From Strigomonas culicis (Eukaryota > Euglenozoa > Kinetoplastea > Trypanosomatida > Trypanosomatidae): 32,294 bases of DNA. The notes below the pieces were generated by a model. That model ran no database searches. It saw only the letters and a program-made list of their open reading frames with translations, and was not told the origin of the DNA. Within the stretch, counting starts at the first letter, position 1. Every line of letters begins with the position of its first letter. A program made the translations under genes and the position numbers. The DNA lies in assembly GCA_000482145.1 (NCBI GenBank), contig AUXH01000172.1, positions 1 through 32,294 on the forward strand, in the 5' to 3' direction. Shown in pieces: positions 1-8,219 of this stretch.

Positions 1-13
1 TAACTAATAATAT

Positions 14-64
<51 letters not shown>

Positions 65-3064
65 GCAAAACGTTTATTAAAATCCACTAAACACACCGTG
101 TCAAAAAGGGAGAAGTAAAGGAATAAACAACCACGGGCGCCCCAAGTTACTGAACCAAACAAAGGCGTGGCGACGCGCAAAGGCCATAAAGCACCGTCCT
201 TTCCCAAAGGGCCAACGCCCCCCGGCAAACCAAACCGCAAAGCAAGGCCAAACCAACAGCCGGCGGCCAACACAGAGGCAAGCCCCCCCAAAGAACAGGG
301 GTGAGCGGGGGCCCCCAAAACCGCCTTTTTGCGGGGGGGGGGGGCCCACCCCACCGCAAACCGCCCAACGCCACCCCAAACCAAACCGGCCCGCGCGCGG
401 CATCGAGGAAAACAGACCCCACAGAGGGCGCGCTCTTTTTCGCGGACAAAAAAAGCGGGGGGAACCCCCGGCACAGCGCCCCCCCCCCTTTACGAAAAAG
501 TCATGGACCCCTTCCCAAGGGGTGGATGAAAACAAATAATATAACCCCGCCCCCGGGACAACCCGTGGCCGTCCCCAACCACCCACCCCAGCGGGGTGAG
601 CCCCCCCTGAGTCCCACGGCGAAAGCCAAAACAAAAACAAAAAGCATCCAAGTACAAAGAGGAAACCGCCGGCGAAGGGAAAAAAAAAAGACCCCGCGAC
701 CCTTGGTGATCGGGGGCGGTGAAAAAAGAAAAAATGAGCCACCACCCCCGCGCCCCAAAAGAAATCACTTAACCAGCCCCCCGCCCTCTTTGGCGACATT
801 GCGTCCAATGACGTTTCACGACAAGGTGCTTTCATTAACGATGGCGGAAACTGCCGGGGATGCACGCCCCCCGCGCCCCGCGATCACAAGCGCCCCGTTG
901 CAAGAAAAGAGCGCGCCCAACCTCATTGAACAAAAAAAAACGCAAGAAACCGTTGGTTGGCATGAACGATGTGGACGGCATGATTAAACCACCCCGGCGC
1001 CTGTCTTGAACAACAAACCAAAAACATGGCAAGCGTTATCTCACCCGGCGGGCGCGGGAGCCGCCCTGCGAAAAGAAAAATGGAAAAACGTGAAAAATAA
1101 TAAAGCGCATCTTCAGAGAGACGCGTCCAAATGCTGACGCGCATTACTCTGCGAACTTACGAAGGGAACGAATTGACGGATGAAATGAAAGGCGCAATGG
1201 ACAAATACAACGCGCTTTACCACGGCGTGGTGTGAATTGATTAAATCACCATTCCTCTTTCTCAATCTAAGAATAAAAGACTTACGCACATATTATATCG
1301 CACGCACCCTAGCCCCTTTTACCGCAGAGACACCGGCCCCCTCCTTTCGTCGCACGTGGAGAAGTTGGCCAGCTACCTTTTTTATGGGGAACTATTTTCT
1401 GAAGAACCGACGCGGATGGGGGGGGGGGCGCTGGATAATCCCCCCCACCCCCCTCTCTTACGCTTAAATAAAAGCACCTCTCTGTTCCTCAGTTCCTCAC
1501 GACCGGCCGCCGGGCCCCTAGCGACACGCACCGTTTCAGTATTGGGGAACCTCAGTTTCGTATTTCGCACCGAATAACACCCTCATAGTAATTTATTAAA
1601 TAAGTGATATTTGTGGGATAATAAAAGGCAACACAATGGCAAGCTGGCAAATACACAGTGAATACCCACCCATCAGTGTACCAACTAGAAATCGATGAAG
1701 ATATTGTCTTCATTCCCCGCCCCCCCCCCTTCCCAAAAAGAAACGCAATGTTCTAAAGGTGTTTTGCATCAGTGATGAAAGAAAGGCCCCGAGGGATCTA
1801 GGCAGATTAGCCTCTCCACATGCGCGCGCAAAAAACAAAAAAAGATGGGGCGCGGTATGTGGGCGCCTCGGGAAGCGGAGCGCCCCTGTCCCCCCTTCCC
1901 AAAGAGGGGCACGCCCGCGGCAGTTGTGTTTCATAAGCCCCTGCTCTCCCGCGGAGGAAAAATGAAAAGCAGGACCCAGGGGGCCGCCGCGGTGCGCGGT
2001 TAAAACAACACCGGCACTAAATAAGGGAAAAGGTCCGCTGGCGGGGTGTCTCTTGCGTTGTGAAACGAGGGCGGTTTTGCGCGGGGCCGCGGCGCCCGCT
2101 TCTTGTTGGAAAGGGGGGGGGCGGCGTTTCGTTGGGCGCTAAAAGCGAGCCCCCTCACCATGGGCCCCGGGCCATGAAAAAGGGCGGCGGGCCACAGCCG
2201 CCGCCCGCCCGCCTGGCGGCACCGAGGAGACGAAAAACCCTTCGATAAACCAAAGACCGGTGGATGGTATCTGCCGTTTTGCTAGGTATGCATGCTGGTT
2301 TTCTGTGCTTTGGCAGGGCTGATGGCGCCTCTCGATGCACCGACGCCCCCGTTGTTTTTGCCACCGGAGGCATGCCGATTCTCTTGCTGAAGTGCGCCAG
2401 GGCAGCCGGTTGCGGCTGTAAAGTGGTGGCGCTTCTTGCTTTGCACTGGTTAGCTCAAGCTGCGTCATTTTCAGCCATGAGGCATTTTTGTCGGAGTCGC
2501 GCTGTTGCGGGGGCGAGCCGTGCGATTGTCCTTTTCTTTCTTCTTACTTGGGTCTCCAGGACTCTGTTCGTGGGGAGGGGGGGGGTTGGGGGAGGCGGCA
2601 TGCGGGGCCTTTCTACGCCGAGATGCAGGGGCCGTGCTGGTGGAAGCGCGGTCGTGTATCACGCCCTTCGTTTCTTTTTCGGTTGTTGTTCAAGGGGTGC
2701 TAACAGATCTTTTGAAGAGGAAGAGAGAGGAAGGAGAGGGCGACAATGAGAATGCCAAGTTGGAACCAGCGTGTTTGGGATACATTTAACGTTCGTTTGT
2801 TCTTCCGTTGTTGCCGCAAGAGGCCGCGTTCGGATGAACTGTTTCTTTTTTTCTCTTGTTTCAGTTTCGTCGTGATTTCATTTGAAATAAATAAACAAAT
2901 GCGATAAGAAATGCGAAAGGAAGTATTGGGGTAAAAGCACACAAATACCATATTTTTTTTTTCTGGAGGTATGTATTTTCCTTTCTTTTTTTAATCAATA
3001 AGCTATGTGTATATAAAAGTGTCTTTTTGAATAAACAAAATTAGACGAACTGAAATAAGCACCT
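1..3064. other. Gene-poor left end, possible end of the polycistronic unit
   Basis: No open frame here looks like a real protein. The long frames are proline/arginine or glycine/phenylalanine low-complexity translations of C/G runs. By eye the plus strand is C- and A-rich with little T from about 130 to 1000, and G- and T-rich from about 2040 to 2800, so the skew flips within the region. It lies downstream of the last minus-strand gene (stop at 3065). In kinetoplastids such gene-free, skew-switching stretches mark strand-switch or termination regions, or subtelomeres; that reading is inference. I saw no tRNA or rRNA that I could support. A short plus-strand frame at 1131-1235 is discussed under findings. 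Confidence 0.45.
22..57. repeat. (AT)18 microsatellite
   Basis: An uninterrupted AT dinucleotide run, preceded by a short (AC)n stretch at about 14-21. It is a simple repeat with no coding content and is likely length-variable. Confidence 0.95.
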
Positions 3065-4042
3065 TCAAGAGGCGTATTCAACGCCCTCCAGCGGCACCGC
3101 AACGCAGTCCCGCCAAGCGTGATCGAGGTAGCAATAGACACGGTCCAACGCTGTACCCTTGAGGTTCTCAGACAAGATGCCGCCAGCCTTGGAGGTGATG
3201 GACTCAAAGTTGAAGAACTGGAAGACACGGTTGCCCTCCGGCACGTAGATCTGGAGGGCGGTGGCCGCGACGGACGGGTCGGGTAGAGGCAAGAAGTAGG
3301 GCAGCGGATGGTCAACCTTCGGCAGCGACACGCAGCGCTGCACGCACGCGACCGACGCCAGCGGAATGGCGTCCCGGATGCCCTCCACCTTGGCCGGGGG
3401 GGCGCTGATCTTGCCGCCGGTGTTCTCGTTCACGGCCATGCGCAGACGGTCGGCCGCCTGCTCCACCACATTGGAAGTCTGCGCGGAGAAGCACACGTAG
3501 TGGCGCGTGATCTGCAGGTGTCCGTCCACGATGCGGCCGCCGTGGATGGTTGAGCAGCCGTAGTCGGCCAGCAGCACCTCGCCTTGTCTGACCAAGCTGC
3601 GAAAGTGGGTGCGGAAGCGGTCGAAGTTGCGCTGGTTATCCAGCTGGCGCACCTTGTCCTCCGTCACGATGCTCATGTCGTGCGTCGTCTTCTCCACATT
3701 GACCGCAATGAGCGTCGCGGCCGACTTGATGGACGCGAACCACCCGCTGGCCTTATGGGCGATGTTGTCCGCAGCGGAGTCCGTGCTGGTGGGCGCCGGT
3801 GCGTTCGATGCCGTCTTCGCTTCACGCTCCTTCTCCGCAAGCTCGCGCTGCTTCTGCTCGTGATTGAGACGCAGCTGCTCCTCCGGCAGCGGGTCCGCGC
3901 ACGCCTCGCTCGGCTTCGGCACAGGCCCCGAGTAAACAAGAGGCGCCAGCGTGATATAAGTGTGTGCTGCTGGATGACTGGTGTTGTTGGAGTCGCTGGC
4001 TGGCTCCTGCGGAATGTTGATAATCTCTGGCTGAGTAGACAT
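3065..4042 (-). CDS. GRAM-domain protein
   Basis: A 325-residue protein with ATG at 4042 and TGA at 3065. Residues about 53-76 form a charged Glu/Lys/Arg/Gln helix, probably a short coiled coil. From about residue 145 the pattern Phe-rich strand, then 'GEVLLADYGCSTIHGGRIVD', then 'GHLQITRHYVCFSAQ' matches the start of a GRAM domain (glucosyltransferases, Rab-like GTPase activators, myotubularins), a PH-like fold that often binds membrane lipids or proteins. A second block at about 245-305 ('RVFQFFNFESITSKAGGI') fits its C-terminal half. There is no signal peptide or membrane segment, so it is probably cytosolic and peripheral to membranes. It is the last gene of the minus-strand array. The domain call is fairly confident; the cellular role is unknown. 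Confidence 0.7.
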   Translation of the reverse strand: MSTQPEIINIPQEPASDSNNTSHPAAHTYITLAPLVYSGPVPKPSEACADPLPEEQLRLNHEQKQRELAEKEREAKTASNAPAPTSTDSAADNIAHKASGWFASIKSAATLIAVNVEKTTHDMSIVTEDKVRQLDNQRNFDRFRTHFRSLVRQGEVLLADYGCSTIHGGRIVDGHLQITRHYVCFSAQTSNVVEQAADRLRMAVNENTGGKISAPPAKVEGIRDAIPLASVACVQRCVSLPKVDHPLPYFLPLPDPSVAATALQIYVPEGNRVFQFFNFESITSKAGGILSENLKGTALDRVYCYLDHAWRDCVAVPLEGVEYAS

Positions 4043-4086
4043 AGTTTTTCTTGCACTTTTCGTGTCGGTAAAAGTTTTCTTGAAAT

Positions 4087-4108
4087 AGAGAGGAAGAGAA
4101 GAAGCAAA
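4087..4108 (-). promoter_or_regulatory. Polypyrimidine tract, likely trans-splicing signal for the GRAM gene
   Basis: A purine-only stretch on the plus strand, hence CT-rich on the coding strand, 45-65 bases before the ATG at 4042. In trypanosomatids such tracts direct spliced-leader addition at a nearby downstream AG. The rest of the 4043-4461 spacer is AT-rich 5' and 3' UTR with nothing else recognisable. Confidence 0.45.
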
Positions 4109-4461
4109 ATACGCACACGTGTAAGGGGTGTGAGGATTCCAATCGGATAGTGAAAGCCGATACCATTGCGGTGCATTGCTATCATGCTCTTACGTTTTGG
4201 TACTCCAATGGATAACTTAACGAACAGGGAATACAAAAAGGAAAACAAAAATGCACATAAAAGCAAAGGAGTTTATTAACGCTCATAGCGAAAGGATTAG
4301 CGTGTTATATACATGAGGAAAGAAGAAGGAAAAAAAAAAACTGTTTTGCTCATCACTGTCCGGATGAAAACACTGCTTTTTCAAATAGTCACAAAACAAA
4401 CTCACAAGAAAAAAAGAGCTTTTTTTTTTCTACGTTTTAGTGGTCTACATGGGAGCTGTAC

Positions 4462-5211
4462 TCACTCCATACGTTTGTTTTGGTCGAGACGGAAGCTCAC
4501 CTTGGATGCTCTGCGCACGAGATGAGGCGGACTAGCCACATTTTCCTGCGGTGCAGGGATCGTACCGTTGTCGTTGTTCACCGCCGGTTGGGCATTTGGA
4601 TTCTGTGAAGGGAAAGTAGATGACCCAACACCGCTCGCGTCGCCGGTCACCGGGGCATAGTTGGGCTGCTGCTGCTGCTGCTGCTGCTGCAGTGGAGTCG
4701 GCATCTGCATCTGTGGCGGCATCATGGGGTTGCAGTAGTAACGCCAGCTGTCGGTTTTCTTGATCTGGCTGCCACTCCTGTTCTCATTGTCCGTGCGCTC
4801 CTTCTCAGCCGGGCTGTAGAGGTTCCCACTGTCCATGTCACTGCTCTGATGGCTGTTATCATCTTCCTTGCTGTCGCTGTGCGGCGGTGGGGTGTGCGAC
4901 GCCACAGTCTCTTCTTCCTCCTCATACGCCTGCCAGAGCCACCAGTACTCCTCCACACGCAACATCTTACGGTAGCACACGTAGGATATACCAAGCAGCA
5001 CAAACAAAAGCATCAGCAATCCCGTCGAAGCAACAAGAATGATAAAGGTGTAGAGATTGCCAATGCTAAAAGGACCGGAGCGGACATCATTAGGGGAGGC
5101 GACGTACGTGGATGACGTGCCATTGATGACGTTGTACAAGGTTACCAGCAGGTTCGATTGCGTATCTGCATAGGAGTAGCTGAGTATTTGTCCTGAGAAT
5201 GCACTCGTCAT
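4462..5211 (-). CDS. Single-pass membrane protein with Gln run, function unknown
   Basis: I choose the ATG at 5211 (249 residues). The frame is open to 5253, but the extra 14 residues are encoded by an A/T homopolymer stretch and look like 5' UTR. The N-terminal ~50 residues contain an N-glycosylation sequon (NGTSS) and would be lumenal or extracellular. One strong membrane segment follows at about residues 53-79 ('FIILVASTGLLMLLFVLLGI'), then basic residues (CYRKMLR), consistent with a cytosolic C-terminal tail. The tail starts with 'EEYWWLWQAYEEEEE', is rich in Ser/Asp/Gln/Pro, and has eight consecutive Gln. No known domain is recognised. Type I/III topology is inferred from the basic residues after the segment. 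Confidence 0.65.
   Translation of the reverse strand: MTSAFSGQILSYSYADTQSNLLVTLYNVINGTSSTYVASPNDVRSGPFSIGNLYTFIILVASTGLLMLLFVLLGISYVCYRKMLRVEEYWWLWQAYEEEEETVASHTPPPHSDSKEDDNSHQSSDMDSGNLYSPAEKERTDNENRSGSQIKKTDSWRYYCNPMMPPQMQMPTPLQQQQQQQQPNYAPVTGDASGVGSSTFPSQNPNAQPAVNNDNGTIPAPQENVASPPHLVRRASKVSFRLDQNKRME
4666..4689. repeat. (CTG)8 microsatellite encoding poly-Gln
   Basis: Eight CTG units on the plus strand read as CAG glutamine codons in the membrane protein gene at 4462-5211. Length polymorphism would stay in frame. Confidence 0.95.
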
Positions 5212-5407
5212 GCTCCTTTTTTTTTTGGATAAAAGAAGGAATAATAAAAACAAATCAGGTCAGGAAAACAAAATCAAAGGAACCAAAAGGAAAACAAATT
5301 ATAATACACACACGATGAACATATACTTTTAAAAAAAAATGATCACTAAGGAACAGATCTAAAATACTATTTAGAGTGAGGGAAACAAAATACCACAAAC
5401 AAAAAGT

Positions 5408-5452
5408 AGAGTGAGAGAGCGAATTGTGAGGAGGAAGAGGGAGTAAGATGGC
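5408..5452 (-). promoter_or_regulatory. CT-rich tracts upstream of the membrane protein gene
   Basis: Two purine-rich plus-strand stretches (about 5410-5419 and 5427-5447) are CT-rich on the coding strand, about 200-240 bases before the ATG at 5211. They are the best polypyrimidine candidates for trans-splicing in the 5212-5549 spacer, which otherwise holds only AT-rich UTR sequence. Confidence 0.4.
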
Positions 5453-5549
5453 AAACGAGAGGCAGCATTCCATGCTCAGAGAAAAGAAGCGGTCATTCAC
5501 AACAGATCCCATGTTTCTTTTTTCTTTTCTTTTTCATCCGTTCGTTTAC

Positions 5550-7898
5550 TTACTCAATGCGTTTCGCAGCGTCTGCCTCCTCGAGGAGTGCGAGGAGGAT
5601 GGACGGATCCACGTACCATGGTATGAAGAGCTGTCCCCCGTCCCGCACGTCGCAGCGGTGGCCGACAATGATAGACAGCTGCACGTCGCAGGGGTACAGG
5701 ATGCGACCGCCCGCGTAGGTCTCCCCCACGGCGCGCTTCTCCAGCACCGTGCGCACCGCCACCGCCTGTGTGAACACCTTCACGAAGGAGAGGAAGTGCG
5801 TGAGCGGCAGGGCCGGGTCGCGGCTGACGTAGCCGACGCCGGCGGCCTGCAGGGTCAGCTGCGCCTCCTTGTTCAGTGAGGACTGCGCGAGGACCTCATC
5901 CAACCAGTCCTTGAAGGCGGACGGGTCCTCCAGCTCCGCGCGCGTGAGCGTGACGTCGTCACAGCCGTCGCCATGCCCGCTGTCGCCCATCCACCCGGCC
6001 AGCACCGGCGCGCCGCCCTGCTGCTGCCGCTGCGCCTGCGGGTCGGCGCCCTCCGCCTCCCCGTGCGGGTACGGCAGGCACTCGAAGTAGACGTTGAAGG
6101 CGTGGATGGTCGGCGCGTGCCGCGCGATGTGCTCGCGGTGGGCGTGCACCTGCCGCCAGAAGCACAGCTCCTGCGAGGTGGTGATGTTGAAGAGGCGGGG
6201 GAAGCAGTGGATGGGGCCGCGGTGGCGGTACGTGCGGTGCTCCTCGTCCTCCGTCTCGCTCGGTATGAACTCCTCCCGAACCGTTGTGTCGCGCAGCGGC
6301 AGAAGGACGGGCAGCTGCTCGCGGCAGCGCGCGGACTGCTGCGCGACCGTCTTGAGCCCCTTGCGCAGCCGCAGCAGCAGCAGGCGAATGCGCTTCGTGA
6401 GATCGATGGAGAGGGAGAAGGCGATCGTCTCGGCGGTGCAGCAGGCGAGATGGCGGCTGACCTGCGCGCGCACCGCCGCCGCGGCGACCGCGTCGTCATC
6501 CGCCGCCGCCGCGAGCGCCTCCGGCGTCTCCACGATCTCGGTCGCGTCCCGCCAGGTGAGGTGGAGGTTCCCGCGCAGCGCGGGCGCCGCCGCGTGGTAG
6601 AGCCGCCTGCAGTGCGCCACGAGCGCCGGCACGCCGAGGCGCAGCGCCGCGTCGTCGTCGGCCGCGTCGGCCGCGTCGTCGGCCGCCACCATCGCGGCCA
6701 CCGCGTCATCCGTCAGCGTGACGGCGGCGGATTCGTCGAAGTGGAAGCACAAGTCGGCCGCGAGCTTCTGTAGTGTGAGGAGCAGCGTCTCTGTCCTGCG
6801 CGCGCTGAGCTCCAGGTGCGGCACCGTGACGAGTGGGTGGCCGCCGGTGCCCGCCACGTCCTCGTCGACGCCGAGCAGGCTGGAGAGGATACCGGCCGCG
6901 TCCACAATGGCGAGCTCCAGCTGCAGCCGGCGGAAGCTGGCGCCCTCCCAGGCGCCCATCTTCTCCACAATGTCGCCGATGCTGTCGGAGGGGTAAACGA
7001 CGCACTGGAGCTCGGCCGTCACCCGCAGGTCGCTCGGCCGCGTCACGCCGGAGGTGCTGCTGCTGACCTCGCCGGAGAGCAGCGAGAGGTTCGCCTCTTT
7101 GTTCTCCGGCAGGTCGAAGACGAGCGCGCCGACCAGCACAAGCGGCTTCAGGTTCATGTCCTCGATGCGCTGCTCGCGCGGCCGCGACCCCGTGCCGATC
7201 CCGCTCGTCGCGCGGGTCTGCTGGTACTTCACGAAGCGCCGGCGGTTCTTCACGACGCGGCGGACGATGATGGGGAGGTTCTTCGAGAAGCGCAGCACGC
7301 AGGCCGACATGGAGGCCACGTAGCGCGCGTAGAAGAAGGCGATCGCCTCCATGAGGGCCCCGGAGGAGCTGCCGCAGAGAACGGCCGGCAGCTCCTCGCA
7401 GAAGGTGCGCACGCGCCGCATCGCCAGCGCCTCCTGCTGGCAGACCGCCGACACGTACTCGAGCGACGGGGTGAAGAAGACGTCGTCGCGCGGCACCGCA
7501 GGGGCGGCGGCGGCGGCGAGCTCTCCCGCCGCCGCCGTGACATCCGTGTCGCGGTGCACGTGGTAGGCGACGATCGCGCGGCGCAGCGCCTCCAGCGCCT
7601 GCTGCGGGGTGTACAGCCCCTCTTCGCCCACCGCGGCGCCGGCCGCGTCCGCCCCCTTCGTGAGCCCGCGCCGCATCTCCAGCGTCTGCAGTGCGACGTG
7701 GAGGGCGTCGGACAGATTGCGGAACTTGTCGGTCGCGTCGGGGTCGTTCGGGTGCAGGTCGGGGTGGCAGTTGAGCGTCTGCGCGATGTACGCCTTCTTG
7801 ATGGTCGCGTGCGTGAGATCTGCGGTGACAGGCAGTGCGAGAATGTTCAACGCCGCGCGGGGCGTCATGGCGCGCCACAGGTGGGTACATCGCCACAT
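5550..7898 (-). CDS. J-domain protein with DUF4461-like C-terminus
   Basis: A 782-residue protein, ATG at 7898 (a second Met at residue 11 is possible). Residues about 17-75 resemble a J domain: helix 'ATIKKAYIAQTLN', the HPD triad at 45-47, then 'DPDATDKFRNLSDAL'. J domains stimulate Hsp70 ATPase through HPD. The middle is helical, with very Ala/Asp-rich stretches near residues 395-415. The extreme C-terminus 'VRDGGQLFIPWYVDP' resembles the end of the DUF4461 domain of human mitochondrial TCAIM, whose N-terminal DUF4460 also carries an HPD. It may therefore be a divergent TCAIM-like protein rather than a classical DnaJ. The N-terminus (Arg at 3 and 9, Trp at 2 and 8, no acids) is compatible with mitochondrial import. 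The J-type motif is directly seen; the DUF4461 link is moderate. Confidence 0.65.
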   Translation of the reverse strand: MWRCTHLWRAMTPRAALNILALPVTADLTHATIKKAYIAQTLNCHPDLHPNDPDATDKFRNLSDALHVALQTLEMRRGLTKGADAAGAAVGEEGLYTPQQALEALRRAIVAYHVHRDTDVTAAAGELAAAAAPAVPRDDVFFTPSLEYVSAVCQQEALAMRRVRTFCEELPAVLCGSSSGALMEAIAFFYARYVASMSACVLRFSKNLPIIVRRVVKNRRRFVKYQQTRATSGIGTGSRPREQRIEDMNLKPLVLVGALVFDLPENKEANLSLLSGEVSSSTSGVTRPSDLRVTAELQCVVYPSDSIGDIVEKMGAWEGASFRRLQLELAIVDAAGILSSLLGVDEDVAGTGGHPLVTVPHLELSARRTETLLLTLQKLAADLCFHFDESAAVTLTDDAVAAMVAADDAADAADDDAALRLGVPALVAHCRRLYHAAAPALRGNLHLTWRDATEIVETPEALAAAADDDAVAAAAVRAQVSRHLACCTAETIAFSLSIDLTKRIRLLLLRLRKGLKTVAQQSARCREQLPVLLPLRDTTVREEFIPSETEDEEHRTYRHRGPIHCFPRLFNITTSQELCFWRQVHAHREHIARHAPTIHAFNVYFECLPYPHGEAEGADPQAQRQQQGGAPVLAGWMGDSGHGDGCDDVTLTRAELEDPSAFKDWLDEVLAQSSLNKEAQLTLQAAGVGYVSRDPALPLTHFLSFVKVFTQAVAVRTVLEKRAVGETYAGGRILYPCDVQLSIIVGHRCDVRDGGQLFIPWYVDPSILLALLEEADAAKRIE

Positions 7899-8029
7899 GC
7901 TTTTTTTTTAAAGGTATTATATGTAACTAGGAAATGAATTATGTTATTGTTTTTTAAAGCAAGGAGAAGAAAAGTATGATTTATCGCGTGCGGGTCCTTG
8001 CTGTTAGTGTTTCTGTCATCTATCAAAAA

Positions 8030-8070
8030 GGGATAAAAGAAAGGAGAGAGAGAGAGATAGAGAGAGAAGG
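8030..8070 (-). promoter_or_regulatory. Polypyrimidine tract upstream of the J-domain gene
   Basis: A nearly pure GA tract on the plus strand (CT on the coding strand), 130-170 bases before the ATG at 7898. It is the only such tract in the 7899-8219 spacer and is a strong trans-splicing candidate; the same element could set polyadenylation of the upstream WASHC4 gene. Confidence 0.55.
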
Positions 8071-8219
8071 ACAACAATTGATAGTCAATGAACAGATGTA
8101 TTATGTGGCGATAGGATACATGCAATCGTGTACTTCTCAGACAGCTTTATCCCTTTTCCCTTTTCGCAGAGTGGTAAGCAATAGAACAGTGTACATCAGC
8201 CCCTCGTCTTTATTGTCCG

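Noticed and set aside
301..987. Long plus-strand frame of 228 residues, and overlapping minus-strand frames at 101-865
   Set aside because: Pro/Arg/Lys or Gly/Phe/Trp low complexity produced by C and A runs; no domain-like pattern, codon bias unlike the real genes, no upstream CT tract.
2264..2749. Plus-strand 161-residue frame with hydrophobic stretches
   Set aside because: Opposite strand to all genes, third-position composition not GC-rich like the real genes, Gly/Arg-rich tail from G runs; no recognisable family. Could be revisited if RNA is found.
5973..7937. Long plus-strand frames antisense to the J-domain gene (266 and 373 residues)
   Set aside because: Arg/Ala/Val/Gly-rich mirror frames expected from very GC-rich minus-strand coding sequence; no motifs.
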